64,000 nucleotides of DNA from Lapillicoccus jejuensis. GTDB taxonomy: Bacteria > Actinomycetota > Actinomycetes > Actinomycetales > Dermatophilaceae. A program made the position numbers and the translations under genes. The notes beneath the pieces are model-generated. The model was given only the letters and a program-made list of their open reading frames with translations, ran no database searches and was not told the DNA's origin. Below are positions 53,534 to 64,000 of the stretch, piece by piece. Each line of letters opens with the position of its first letter. The first letter of the stretch is position 1. The DNA is taken from assembly GCF_006715055.1 (NCBI RefSeq), contig NZ_VFMN01000001.1, positions 1,736,001 through 1,800,000 of the forward strand. The letters are read 5' to 3'.

Positions 53534-53973
53534 CGCTCGTCCTGCGCCCAGCGACGACGGGCGCGCTGGTCGAGCACCGACCCGCCGACGAAGGCACCGC
53601 CGGCGGCCGCGGCGGCGAGGACGACGTACGGCCACGGCGCGTCCAGGCTGGCCAGGGCCCGGGCGACGATCGCGAGCCCGACGACGAGGACGAGCAGCAG
53701 CGGGATGCGCACCCAGACGAGAGGGTCGCGGCGGGCGCTGCCCACGCCGCGGCGGCGGCGGACCTCGGCGAGCCCGATGACGAGGGCGACGGGCACGAGG
53801 GCGAGGCCGTCCGCGTCCGGGCGGAAGGCCCACACGGCGACGTACGCCGCGAGCAGGACACCGACGGTGACGACGACGCGCAGCGGGAGTCCGGACCGGT
53901 CGAGGATGCGGGTGCGCTGCTGGTCCAGCAGGTCGAGCTGCGCCTGGGCGGAGGGGCTGTCGTGGTGGGTCAT
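53530..53973 (-). CDS. Hypothetical membrane protein, operon partner of the regulator
   Basis: A 147-residue protein with four membrane segments (VVVTVGVLLAAYVAVWAF, LALVPVALVIGLAEV, WVRIPLLLVLVVGLAIVARAL, WPYVVLAAAAAGGAFVGG) and charged ends. Not assigned to a family. ATG 53973 follows TAGCGT by 7 nt (leaderless). A 24-bp perfect palindrome lies 60 nt upstream and may bind the co-encoded regulator. Confidence 0.78.
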   Translation of the reverse strand: MTHHDSPSAQAQLDLLDQQRTRILDRSGLPLRVVVTVGVLLAAYVAVWAFRPDADGLALVPVALVIGLAEVRRRRGVGSARRDPLVWVRIPLLLVLVVGLAIVARALASLDAPWPYVVLAAAAAGGAFVGGSVLDQRARRRWAQDER

Positions 53974-54032
53974 GGGACCGACGCTAGGTGAACCTTTCCG
54001 ATGGGGAAAGTCCTCAGCGGAAAGATCCACCT

Positions 54033-54056
54033 GTGGGTGGAGACGTCTCCACCCAC
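54033..54056. promoter_or_regulatory. 24-bp perfect palindrome upstream of the membrane-protein/regulator operon
   Basis: Arms GTGGGTGGAGAC and GTCTCCACCCAC without a spacer; a shorter dyad CTTTCC/GGAAAG lies nearer the promoter (53994-54010). Located upstream of the operon 53973-53204. Either an operator for the ArsR-like regulator or part of the exporter's terminator. Confidence 0.55.
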
Positions 54057-54076
54057 CGTGGCAGGACCCCCTGCTG

Positions 54077-54118
54077 CGTCCGCACCGCCAAGGCACCGGT
54101 GCCTCGACGACGCGGACG
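54077..54118. repeat. 42-nt intergenic palindrome, copy C
   Basis: Two 21-nt arms with four mismatches (17 of 21 paired); begins CGTCCGCA, centre GGCACCGGTGCC, ends CGCGGACG. It abuts the stop codon of the EamA exporter gene (54119). Third member of the family with 2083-2124 and 53162-53203. Confidence 0.82.
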
Positions 54119-55039
54119 TCACGCGGCGGTACGGCGTCGCGCGACACCCCGGGTGGCCACGGCCACCCCGGCGACGGCGACGACGAGCCCGACGACCTCG
54201 CGCAGGTCGAGCGAGCGGTGCAGGACGAGCCACTCCATGACGGCGGTGACCGGCGGCATGAGGAAGAACAGGCTCGCGGCCGCGCCGGCACCACCGGCCC
54301 GGACGAGGACGCCGAGCAGCAGCAGGCCGACCACCGAGTTGACGATGGCGATGTAGAGCAGCGCCGCCAGTCCGGGGCCGAGCTGCGTCACGGGGTAGAG
54401 CCCCTCGAGCGGCAGCGAGACGCACCAGACGATCGGCGCGGACACGGCGAACTGCAGCGCCGCCGACCAGATCGGGTCCGGGCCGTGACCGATCCAGCGC
54501 TGCCCGAGCGTGCCGAGGCTGAGGGCCAGGGTGCCGAGCACCCCGAGACCGACGCCGACGACCCCGCCCGCGGCGCTGACGTCGGGGCCGAGGACGACGA
54601 GCACCCCGACGACCCCGACGACGAAGCCGACGACCTGTGCGCGGCTGAGCCGCTCGCCGAGCAGCACGGCGGCGAAGAGCGCGGTGAGCACCGGGGACAG
54701 CGAGTGCATGAGGGACCCGAGCGTCCCGCTCAGCCCGGCGCGGAAGGCGAGGTACATCGCGCCGAACAGGAAGCCGTTCATGACGAACCCGACCAGCGCG
54801 ATCCGAGCGACGGTGCGCCGGTCCATCCGGGGGCGTCGTCGCAGGGCTAGCGCGAGCAGCGACGCGACGACCGCGGCGATGGCGAACCGCCAGGCGACGA
54901 GCGTGAGCGGGCCGACGTACCGAACGCCGTAGGGGCCGGCGATGTAGCCGGCCGACCAGACGACGACGAAGGCCGCCGACGGCAGCAGCGGGAGGGTGGT
55001 GGCGCGTCCGGTCCGCTCCTGCGTCACGACGTCCGCCAC
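54119..55039 (-). CDS. EamA/DMT family transporter
   Basis: A 306-residue permease made of two five-helix EamA repeats (VVWSAGYIAGPYGVRYVGPLTLVAWRFAIAAVV; FAAVLLGERLSRAQVVGFVVGVVGVLVVL in the first and LLGVLVRAGGAGAAASLFFLMPPVTAVMEWLVL in the second). Exports amino acids or small metabolites in the family; substrate unknown. GTG start at 55039 is the best family fit. Confidence 0.9.
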   Translation of the reverse strand: MADVVTQERTGRATTLPLLPSAAFVVVWSAGYIAGPYGVRYVGPLTLVAWRFAIAAVVASLLALALRRRPRMDRRTVARIALVGFVMNGFLFGAMYLAFRAGLSGTLGSLMHSLSPVLTALFAAVLLGERLSRAQVVGFVVGVVGVLVVLGPDVSAAGGVVGVGLGVLGTLALSLGTLGQRWIGHGPDPIWSAALQFAVSAPIVWCVSLPLEGLYPVTQLGPGLAALLYIAIVNSVVGLLLLGVLVRAGGAGAAASLFFLMPPVTAVMEWLVLHRSLDLREVVGLVVAVAGVAVATRGVARRRTAA

Positions 55040-55086
55040 CTCGGCATCGTGTCACGGGTGGTGCGGCGCCGCCCGACGGGTCCGGC

Positions 55087-55320
55087 TCAGCGACCGGTGG
55101 TGCGGCGGCCCCGCAGCAGGTAGATCAGGGGGACGACGCCGACGGTGTTGGGCACCGCGATGGCGACCGCCCACCGGCGCTTGGACCCTCGGACCTGGGC
55201 CGCCGGCCGGCGCCACAGGTCGACGAGGGCGACGAGCTTGAGGACTCCCTCCAGGGTCCCCAGCAGCCAGATCGCCCCCCGGACCCGGGGGTCGATCTCC
55301 GACCACGGTCTGCGGGTCAT
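55087..55320 (-). CDS. Small DUF5652/PLDc_N-like membrane protein
   Basis: A 77-residue protein: polar N-terminus (MTRRPWSEIDPRVRG), one helix (AIWLLGTLEGVLKLVALVDL), then RRWAVAIAVPNTVGVVPLIYLLRGRR, a second helix with the NxxGxxPLIYLL-Gly-Arg-Arg ending typical of PLDc_N/DUF5652 proteins. ATG 55320 has GGGAGG 7 nt upstream. Function unknown. Confidence 0.75.
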   Translation of the reverse strand: MTRRPWSEIDPRVRGAIWLLGTLEGVLKLVALVDLWRRPAAQVRGSKRRWAVAIAVPNTVGVVPLIYLLRGRRTTGR

Positions 55321-55386
55321 GCGGCGCCTCCCTCGTGCTGGGCCGACCGTCGGCAGTCTCCTGCTCCCGGTCCGCGGCGGCAAGGG

Positions 55387-58692
<3,306 letters not shown>

Positions 58693-58819
58693 ACCTGTCC
58701 CTCCCCTCCGGGGCCCCTGCCGGCCCTCGACCACGAGCCTCCAGCCTAGGTGCGGCCACCGACGCCGCGACCGGACGGTTGTTCGCCTGTGGACGAGGTG
58801 GGTGCATGCGGAGAACTGG

Positions 58820-59719
58820 CTAAACCTCCCGATGATCCTCACGGAGGTTGTCCAGGCTGAGGGTCAGGAGGTCCGTCGCGAGCTGCAAGTCTCCGGCTTC
58901 GCTCAAACGAAGACGGGTGCGGAACCGCGTCCTGTTCGTGCGCTCGACGAGGGTGACCCGACCCCGATGCTGGGCTGGGACGTCCCCAAAGGGGAGGGCG
59001 ACATCAACAACTCCGCTCCAGTGGACGTAGCCAAAGGCCCGTGTGGGTTCGGGGAGAGTGACGTCGTGGAGACGGAAGTAATGGGTGGGGCTCCCATCCT
59101 TCCGGCTCACGCCCGCCACGGCCTCGGACCCGGCGGCCCTCATGACGTGCAGGAGCCGATGCAAGAGCTCAGGAGCTGAAGCCTTCGCGTCGATCAGGCC
59201 GTCGACGTCCGTCCGGTCCGGCGTCGTGGGGCTCGCACTGGTTCGCCACTGCTGGGTCAGACGATCGAACACCTGCACACCGGCCTGCTCGTAGCGTCCC
59301 CAACCCAGACCTGGTTCGTTGCCCAGCATCCCGTGTTCTTGCACCGTGACGATGCAGGCGATGCCAGCGTCGGAGAGACATTCGGTGATACCCGAGTCCC
59401 CCGGTCGAGCCGTTAACAGGCGATCACTGACGGACTTCCGGGGCGTGACGTGCTCGTGGTTCACCTTGGTGTCGCCGGGCTGCTCCTTCACGCCGCGGGA
59501 CACGAACCGCACGTTGTACTTCGCGTGGGGAGGCACACCACTGAGCTCCGTCAGCTGCCATAGAGCGGTCGACAGCTGCTTGCGTAGAAGTGGGGTGGGG
59601 ACCGCGCCCTTCAACCCGACGAGGTGGGTGATCAGATCTCGCACCGAGGCCAGCGTCTTCTCGATCGATTCTCCCGCCACGTAGGGCTCGTCGTGCCTCA
59701 CTTTGGCTATGGTGCTCAT
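58820..59719 (-). CDS. Orphan protein of unknown function, lower G+C
   Basis: A 299-residue soluble protein I cannot assign. A helical N-terminus (about 1-60) is followed by a compact segment YNVRFVSRGVKE, NHEHVTPRKSVSDRLLT, CIVTVQEHGML and GWGRYEQAGVQVFD (about 68-150), then a linker and a C-terminal beta-rich domain (HYFRLHDVTL, AFGYVHWSGVVDVALPFG). The HEHV-PRK motif could be catalytic or metal-binding. Codon choice and base composition are clearly less G+C-rich than the flanking genes, so recent acquisition is likely. ATG 59719 has GAGG 5 nt upstream. Confidence 0.75.
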   Translation of the reverse strand: MSTIAKVRHDEPYVAGESIEKTLASVRDLITHLVGLKGAVPTPLLRKQLSTALWQLTELSGVPPHAKYNVRFVSRGVKEQPGDTKVNHEHVTPRKSVSDRLLTARPGDSGITECLSDAGIACIVTVQEHGMLGNEPGLGWGRYEQAGVQVFDRLTQQWRTSASPTTPDRTDVDGLIDAKASAPELLHRLLHVMRAAGSEAVAGVSRKDGSPTHYFRLHDVTLPEPTRAFGYVHWSGVVDVALPFGDVPAQHRGRVTLVERTNRTRFRTRLRLSEAGDLQLATDLLTLSLDNLREDHREV

Positions 59720-59866
59720 CCGACCTCATGTGCCCGTCTGACAAAGGCGGCCTCCGCCAGGATCTGCACTTCTACCGCACGACCCAACCGACCGGGCCCA
59801 ACCGGACGTAGAACGGCTGTGCAGACACGTCAGGCGCCGCGGGCGACGCGGCCACGAGGGGGCGGC

Positions 59867-60385
59867 GTGGAGGACGGGGAGCCATTGGGTGATCCGGGCA
59901 CGACTCGTGACTCCTTCACGGTGTGGGTCCGTCCGCACTGGTCCGCCATGGCCACGCTCGCCCGGCGCCTTGGCGGCGCTGACTGGGAGGACGCGCTGCA
60001 GGAGGCGCTCGCCTCCGCCTGGCGCAAGCGGGAGCAGTACGACGCCGCGCGCGGCACACCTCGCGCGTGGTTGCTCGCGATCGTCGCCGACCGGGTCCGG
60101 GGAGCGCGGCGGCGACGTCTGCCGGAACCGGTGGGCTCGCCGGACGACCTGGCCGACCAGGTCGGCGGCGACGCCCCGTCTGGGCGGGAGATGGGGCTTG
60201 ACCTGCGCGCCGCGCTCGCTACCCTCACCTACCGCCAGCGCGTCGCCGTCGAGATGCACTACTACGCCGGCCTGACCGTGGCCGACGTTGCCACCGTCCT
60301 CGGCTGCGCCGAGGGCACCGTCAAGTCGACCCTTTCGGACGCCCGCGGTCACCTGCGGCGCCGGCTTGGGGAGGAGTACCGATGA
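59867..60385 (+). CDS. ECF RNA polymerase sigma factor, SigE-like (copy 1)
   Basis: A 172-residue sigma factor. Region 2: FTVWVRPHWSAMATLARRLGG then DWEDALQEALASAWRKREQY; region 4: LATLTYRQRVAVEMHYYAGLTVADVATVLGCAEGTVKSTLSDAR. GTG 59867 is chosen over longer readings because GAGGGGG lies just upstream. The stop overlaps the anti-sigma-like gene (ATGA). Closely similar to the sigma factor at 62898-63398, including the ADWED/HGEDALQEAL core and the shared CAEGTVKSTLSDAR. Confidence 0.9.
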   Translation: MEDGEPLGDPGTTRDSFTVWVRPHWSAMATLARRLGGADWEDALQEALASAWRKREQYDAARGTPRAWLLAIVADRVRGARRRRLPEPVGSPDDLADQVGGDAPSGREMGLDLRAALATLTYRQRVAVEMHYYAGLTVADVATVLGCAEGTVKSTLSDARGHLRRRLGEEYR

Positions 60386-61512
60386 GCCCGACCGACGTGC
60401 CCGACCTCACCGACGACGCCGTCGAGCGCGCCCTGCGCGCCGACGGCGAGCGGTGGCGGACGAGCCACCCCGCCCCCTCCCTCGACGACGCCGTACGGCG
60501 GCTCGTGGCCGCGGAGCCGCGACCGGCTCGACCCAACCACGGCTGGTGGCGTCCAGTTGGCGTGGCCGCCGCTGTCCTCCTGTTCACCGGTGGGGTCGTA
60601 GGGATCGCCCTGGGTCGGAACCCAACCCCGATGTCGACCGTGCCGTCGTCGACGGTGACGTCCATTGGCGGGGATGCGGCTGTTGCGGCGACACTGACCG
60701 GCCTCCCACCAGGGTTCGTCGAGGTGTCCGGTCACGTCCCGGTTCCTGCCGACGCTTCGCAGGGACCGGGCCCCGGCACCCGACGTCCCGTCGTCCTCCG
60801 CTCGTGGGTAGGGGCCCGCACCATCTCGGTGTCGCCGACGTCATCCCCGGTGCAGGAGTCCTTTGTCCTCAGCGCGCTCGGCAGCGCCGTCTCTTTGCGC
60901 AGCAGCTCGCACACCGTCCGCGGCAGCGCGGCCGAGGTGGACGAGAATGAGTGGCCTTCCTCGGGCCCGGACCACGCCACGATCATCTCCGTCCTCTGGA
61001 ACGTCGACGGTCGCGCTCTCAGGCTCGTCTACACCGGTCCCGCGACGCCTGGAGGTCTGGGTGGGGCGTTGTCGGTGCAGCAGGTCCTGGCTGTGGCCGC
61101 CAGCTATCGGACAGCGGCGCCCGACGTCCCCGGGATGGAGACACGGACGGTGCCCGGGAGCCTCATCTCCGGGTCGACCACGCTCGTCGTCAACGGGCTC
61201 AGCAGCGTGCGCGCACGCCCTGGGTCGGACGACAGCCACCTGCTCGTGACGCTGCCGGGAGTCACCGCCAAAAGGCCGGATCTGGCGAGCGGCTGCGAAC
61301 CTTACGCCGCAGCATTTGTGACCGGCGCGAGTCTCACATCCGTGACGATCGCCGTGGTGCGCTACGCCCCGCAGGTGTCGGAGTCCACCGTGTGCTTCCA
61401 AGCAGGCGGGCGGGCGGACCGCGAGGTGTCGGTAGATCTCGGCGCAGCGCGTGGGGCGCGGGTGGTCCTCGACGCCTCGACAGGGTCGCGCGTCACGCTC
61501 TCGACGCGCTGA
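60382..61512 (+). CDS. Membrane anti-sigma-like protein (copy 1)
   Basis: A 376-residue single-pass protein: cytoplasmic N-terminus about 1-55 with PSLDDAVRRLVAAEP, membrane helix about 57-78 (VGVAAAVLLFTGGVVGIAL), and a roughly 300-residue extracytoplasmic sensor domain with LTGLPPGFVEVSGH. It overlaps the sigma gene by ATGA and shares Shine-Dalgarno GGAGGAG. No ZAS zinc motif is visible, so it would be a non-ZAS anti-sigma; that function is inferred from position. Confidence 0.72.
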   Translation: MSPTDVPDLTDDAVERALRADGERWRTSHPAPSLDDAVRRLVAAEPRPARPNHGWWRPVGVAAAVLLFTGGVVGIALGRNPTPMSTVPSSTVTSIGGDAAVAATLTGLPPGFVEVSGHVPVPADASQGPGPGTRRPVVLRSWVGARTISVSPTSSPVQESFVLSALGSAVSLRSSSHTVRGSAAEVDENEWPSSGPDHATIISVLWNVDGRALRLVYTGPATPGGLGGALSVQQVLAVAASYRTAAPDVPGMETRTVPGSLISGSTTLVVNGLSSVRARPGSDDSHLLVTLPGVTAKRPDLASGCEPYAAAFVTGASLTSVTIAVVRYAPQVSESTVCFQAGGRADREVSVDLGAARGARVVLDASTGSRVTLSTR

Positions 61513-61611
61513 GGGCGTAGGCCTCGGCGCCTTCAACGGTCGGTCCGTGGAACGGATCGCGGGCCGCCGGGTGTCCTGGGACACGACAACCCATCGACCG
61601 AGGAGCCCACC

Positions 61612-62817
61612 ATGCGCCCGACCCGCACCAGGACGCCGTACGGCGTCGTCCTGCTCCTCGCCGCCGCCGCGCTCGCGGGGTGCGGCCAGCCCGCGAGGGC
61701 GGTCGCCCCGGGGGCGACCGTCGGCGGCGACGTCACCTCGACGACGACCACGGTGCGAAGCCTCGACGCGCCGACCCTCACCAGGCTCCCGACCGGTTTT
61801 GCCGAGGCACCGATCCCGCCCGCTGCCGACCCGGCCTGCTCGCCGCTGTACCTCTGCCCGGGCGGGTTCGTCGACGTCGGCTACTGGACGGGGACCTCGG
61901 CCGACGAGGACCTGCTGCTGCGGGTGTACTCCACCGACCCGACCGACCAGCTGCCCGGGACGACCACCACCGTCCAGGTGAGGGGCCACGCAGCGACCCT
62001 CTCTCGGGTCGACTGTGCAGCGGGCGCCATCGGCTGCCCCCGGCTGGCCATCCTGCGGTGGGCCGAGGACGACGGCACCCGGGTGGAGGTGCAGTACGAC
62101 GGCCCGCGGACGGCGCAGCAGGTCGTCGACGTCGCCGACTCCTACCGACCCGGCGCCCTGCCCGTCCCGCTGCCGACGCTCCTCTCGCCCGGCCCCACCT
62201 CGCCGACGTTGCGGGTGTGGCTGACCCCGGAGGGTCAGGACTGGTGCCACCAGCAGCAGGACGCGGTGGTCGTCGGCGAGGACGGGAGCCAGGTCAGGCT
62301 GCGCGTGCGGGTCACGTCCCATCACCCGGCACCCTCCGACGGCCCCGCCGGCTGCCCCGACTACGCCGTCGGGCCGACCGAGCGCACCATCGACCTGTCC
62401 GCCCCGCTGGGCACCCGCCGCGTCGTCGACGACGCGACCGGCCGGGACGTCCCCGTGCTCGACACGAGCACGACGCCCTACAGCGACGGGGCGCTGCGGG
62501 CGCCGTACGTCCTCACGGGCGTGCAGCCCGGACCGGTCGTCACCTGGGCGTGGCTCGACCACGCCACGGTGACGCTCGAGCCTCAGCAGCCGGTGCCCGC
62601 GGGCGAGACGTCGTTCGGGGAGCGCAGGTTCGGCCGTCACGTCATCGCGGTCAGCGGTCGCCCGGGCAGCGTCACCGCGCGCTGGCAGGAGGACCCGACC
62701 CACCGGTGGCAGGTCACCGTGACGCGACCGAGCGGCGACGGCTTCGTGCAGGACGGTCAGGTCGTGGACTACGGCGGCGTCCTCGAGCTCGCCGACGGCT
62801 TCCACCCGGCCTCGTGA
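61612..62817 (+). CDS. Secreted lipoprotein related to the neighbouring anti-sigma sensor domains
   Basis: A 401-residue lipoprotein: signal peptide with lipobox LAGC (Cys 24). The exterior domain contains RLPTGFAEAPIPP, like LPPGFVEV and APPAGFHLV in the two flanking membrane proteins, and similar downstream layout (VDVADSYRPGA versus VLAVAASYRTAAPD). It lacks the cytoplasmic DDAVRRL segment and membrane helix. Possibly a soluble ligand-binding partner for the anti-sigma proteins. Shine-Dalgarno GAGGAG 6 nt upstream of the ATG. Confidence 0.78.
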   Translation: MRPTRTRTPYGVVLLLAAAALAGCGQPARAVAPGATVGGDVTSTTTTVRSLDAPTLTRLPTGFAEAPIPPAADPACSPLYLCPGGFVDVGYWTGTSADEDLLLRVYSTDPTDQLPGTTTTVQVRGHAATLSRVDCAAGAIGCPRLAILRWAEDDGTRVEVQYDGPRTAQQVVDVADSYRPGALPVPLPTLLSPGPTSPTLRVWLTPEGQDWCHQQQDAVVVGEDGSQVRLRVRVTSHHPAPSDGPAGCPDYAVGPTERTIDLSAPLGTRRVVDDATGRDVPVLDTSTTPYSDGALRAPYVLTGVQPGPVVTWAWLDHATVTLEPQQPVPAGETSFGERRFGRHVIAVSGRPGSVTARWQEDPTHRWQVTVTRPSGDGFVQDGQVVDYGGVLELADGFHPAS

Positions 62818-62897
62818 CCCAACCGACCGCCGGCACCGCGGGTACAGAGGACATGGCTGTGATCAGGGGGGCCGCCGATGGCGGGGGAGGCGTGCTC

Positions 62898-63398
62898 GTG
62901 GGTGAGGGTCCACGGGCGCCCCGGACGGCGGAGGAGTTCGCCGACTGGGTGCGTCCGCACTGGCCGGCGATGGCGGGTCTCGCGGCGCGGCTCGGAGGGC
63001 CGCACGGTGAGGACGCGCTCCAGGAGGCGCTCGGGGCCGCCTGGAGGAAGCGGGAGCAGTACGACGAGTCGCGGGGCACCCCGCGTGCGTGGCTGCTCGC
63101 CGTCGTCGCCGACCAGGGTCGCAAGACGTGGCGCACCCGCCGACCGGAGCCGGTCGACCCGGTCTCGATGGATCTCGGAGCCGCCCCCGGCGACGACCGC
63201 GAGGCCCGGCTCGACCTGGCCCGCGCCCTCACCCGACTCACCGACCGACAGCGGCTCGCCGTCGAGCTGCACCACGTCATCGGGCTGCCGCTGGCCGAGA
63301 TCGCCTCGGTCCTCGGCTGCGCCGAGGGCACCGTCAAGTCGACCCTGTCCGACGCCCGCAAGCGGCTCCGCGCCGAGATGGGGGAGGAGTACCGATGA
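62898..63398 (+). CDS. ECF RNA polymerase sigma factor, SigE-like (copy 2)
   Basis: A 166-residue paralogue of the sigma factor at 59867-60385. Region 2: FADWVRPHWPAMAGLAARLGG then GEDALQEALGAAWRKREQY; region 4: LTDRQRLAVELHHVIGLPLAEIASVLGCAEGTVKSTLSDARKRL. Start uncertain: GTG 62898 is favoured because GGGGGAGG lies 7 nt upstream and the N-terminus then matches copy 1 in length; ATG 62853 is an alternative. Stop overlaps the next gene by ATGA. Confidence 0.9.
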   Translation: MGEGPRAPRTAEEFADWVRPHWPAMAGLAARLGGPHGEDALQEALGAAWRKREQYDESRGTPRAWLLAVVADQGRKTWRTRRPEPVDPVSMDLGAAPGDDREARLDLARALTRLTDRQRLAVELHHVIGLPLAEIASVLGCAEGTVKSTLSDARKRLRAEMGEEYR

Positions 63399-64000
63399 CC
63401 AACGACCCGACCGAGATCCACGATCGGACCGACAGCGTCGTCGAGGACCGCCTGCGGCGGCTGCTCGACGACGAGGGAGCCCGCTTCCGCGCCGGCTACG
63501 AGCCGCCCTCCTTCGACGACGCCGTACGGCGACTCGCCCTGCCCGGCGACGAGGGGGCGTGGATCGACGACCCGCACGAGGCCCCGCCGGTCTCGACCCC
63601 GCGGGTGGACTGGTGGCGGCCCGCCCTCATCGCGGCCGCCGTGCTCGTCCTCGTCGGTGGGGTGGTGGGCGTCGCGCTGCGCAGCGGCTCGGTCCACGGG
63701 CTCCCCGCGGACGGCCCCGGCGGTGCCCCGCGGCTCACCGCGCCACCGGCGGGGTTCCACCTCGTCGAGGGTGCGCCCGCCGCGGGGGTGCTGGACGCGA
63801 CGGCGTCCCTGACCTCCGCGTCGTCGGGTGACACGAGCTCCGTGACGTACGTCGGGCCGCGCGCCCTCCCCTCGGGGGAGCACGAGACCCTGGTCCTCAC
63901 GGCCACCCGGGCCTCGCAGCCGCTGGTCGACCTCCCGGACGACGTGGCCGGCGGCATCGGCACCAGCGCCGGGGTGCTCGGGCTCGTGCGAGGTCACGTG
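63395..64000 (+). CDS. Membrane anti-sigma-like protein (copy 2), truncated by window edge
   Basis: The first 202 residues of a protein paralogous to 60382-61512: cytoplasmic SFDDAVRRLALPGDE, membrane helix about 76-96 (PALIAAAVLVLVGGVVGVAL), then LTAPPAGFHLVEGAP at the start of the exterior domain. Overlaps the sigma stop (ATGA), same GGAGGAG Shine-Dalgarno. Continues beyond base 64000. Anti-sigma role inferred. Confidence 0.72.
   Translation, partial: MTNDPTEIHDRTDSVVEDRLRRLLDDEGARFRAGYEPPSFDDAVRRLALPGDEGAWIDDPHEAPPVSTPRVDWWRPALIAAAVLVLVGGVVGVALRSGSVHGLPADGPGGAPRLTAPPAGFHLVEGAPAAGVLDATASLTSASSGDTSSVTYVGPRALPSGEHETLVLTATRASQPLVDLPDDVAGGIGTSAGVLGLVRGHV

Overview
This is a 64 kb stretch of a very high G+C actinobacterial chromosome. 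Many GTG starts, a TPP-riboswitch HMP transporter of the YkoE type, an MptB-like polyprenol-phosphate mannosyltransferase, F420-type PPOX oxidoreductases, a DUF4235 protein and SigE-like ECF sigma factors together suggest Micrococcales, possibly an Intrasporangiaceae-like organism; this is inferred from gene content only. About 66 protein genes are supported, plus one riboswitch, one decayed and one intact toxin-antitoxin module, and several intergenic palindromes. I saw no rRNA, tRNA, CRISPR array or insertion sequence.

Layout. 1-2.07 kb: PadR regulator, ABC ATPase and FtsX-type permease (runs off the left edge). 2.1-12.6 kb: housekeeping and redox genes (PIG3-type quinone oxidoreductase, MobA-like nucleotidyltransferase, HxlR regulator divergent from an NmrA-type reductase, alanine-type aminotransferase), the MptB-like glycosyltransferase divergent from a sulfotransferase, a MarR/MFS efflux pair, a secreted RTX-repeat protein and a histidine phosphatase. 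12.6-15.7 kb: TPP riboswitch, YkoE S-component and a fused ATPase-ATPase-T-component protein, a compact HMP/thiamine-precursor ECF transporter. 16.1-25.9 kb: histidine utilisation (hutH, hutU, then an M20 amidohydrolase, hutF, hutI, hutD), split in the middle by an oppositely oriented YbaK-type deacylase and a decayed vapBC module. 26-36 kb: membrane proteins, MFS/IclR pair, GNAT, MarR, OsmC plus luciferase-like monooxygenase, nucleotidyltransferase, Gfo/Idh/MocA oxidoreductase, thioesterase. 36-45 kb: PAS plus degenerate GGDEF protein, aminotransferases, a large secreted phosphodiester glycosidase/metallophosphoesterase, esterase, small P-loop kinase-like protein. 45.1-45.7 kb: an RHH-Doc toxin-antitoxin module. 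46-55 kb: Lon-N-domain operon, alpha/beta hydrolase, a CUT1 sugar ABC transporter without its own ATPase, methionine aminopeptidase, a regulator/membrane-protein pair, DMT exporter. 55.4-64 kb: SWIM-SNF2 helicase, a lower-G+C orphan gene, and two paralogous ECF sigma/membrane anti-sigma-like operons flanking a lipoprotein that appears to share their extracytoplasmic domain (the second runs off the right edge).

Regulatory signals. About nineteen genes have a TANNNT -10 hexamer 6-8 nt before the start codon and no obvious Shine-Dalgarno sequence, the signature of leaderless mRNAs; I used it to choose starts. Two divergent gene pairs have back-to-back -10 boxes sharing the same TA. Intergenic ends carry unusual palindromes: a three-member family of exactly 42-nt dyads with common outer and inner arms, and three 80-84-nt long-stem inverted repeats. 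The 10-bp palindrome GCCGTACGGC is iterated throughout, mostly inside genes and in different reading frames.
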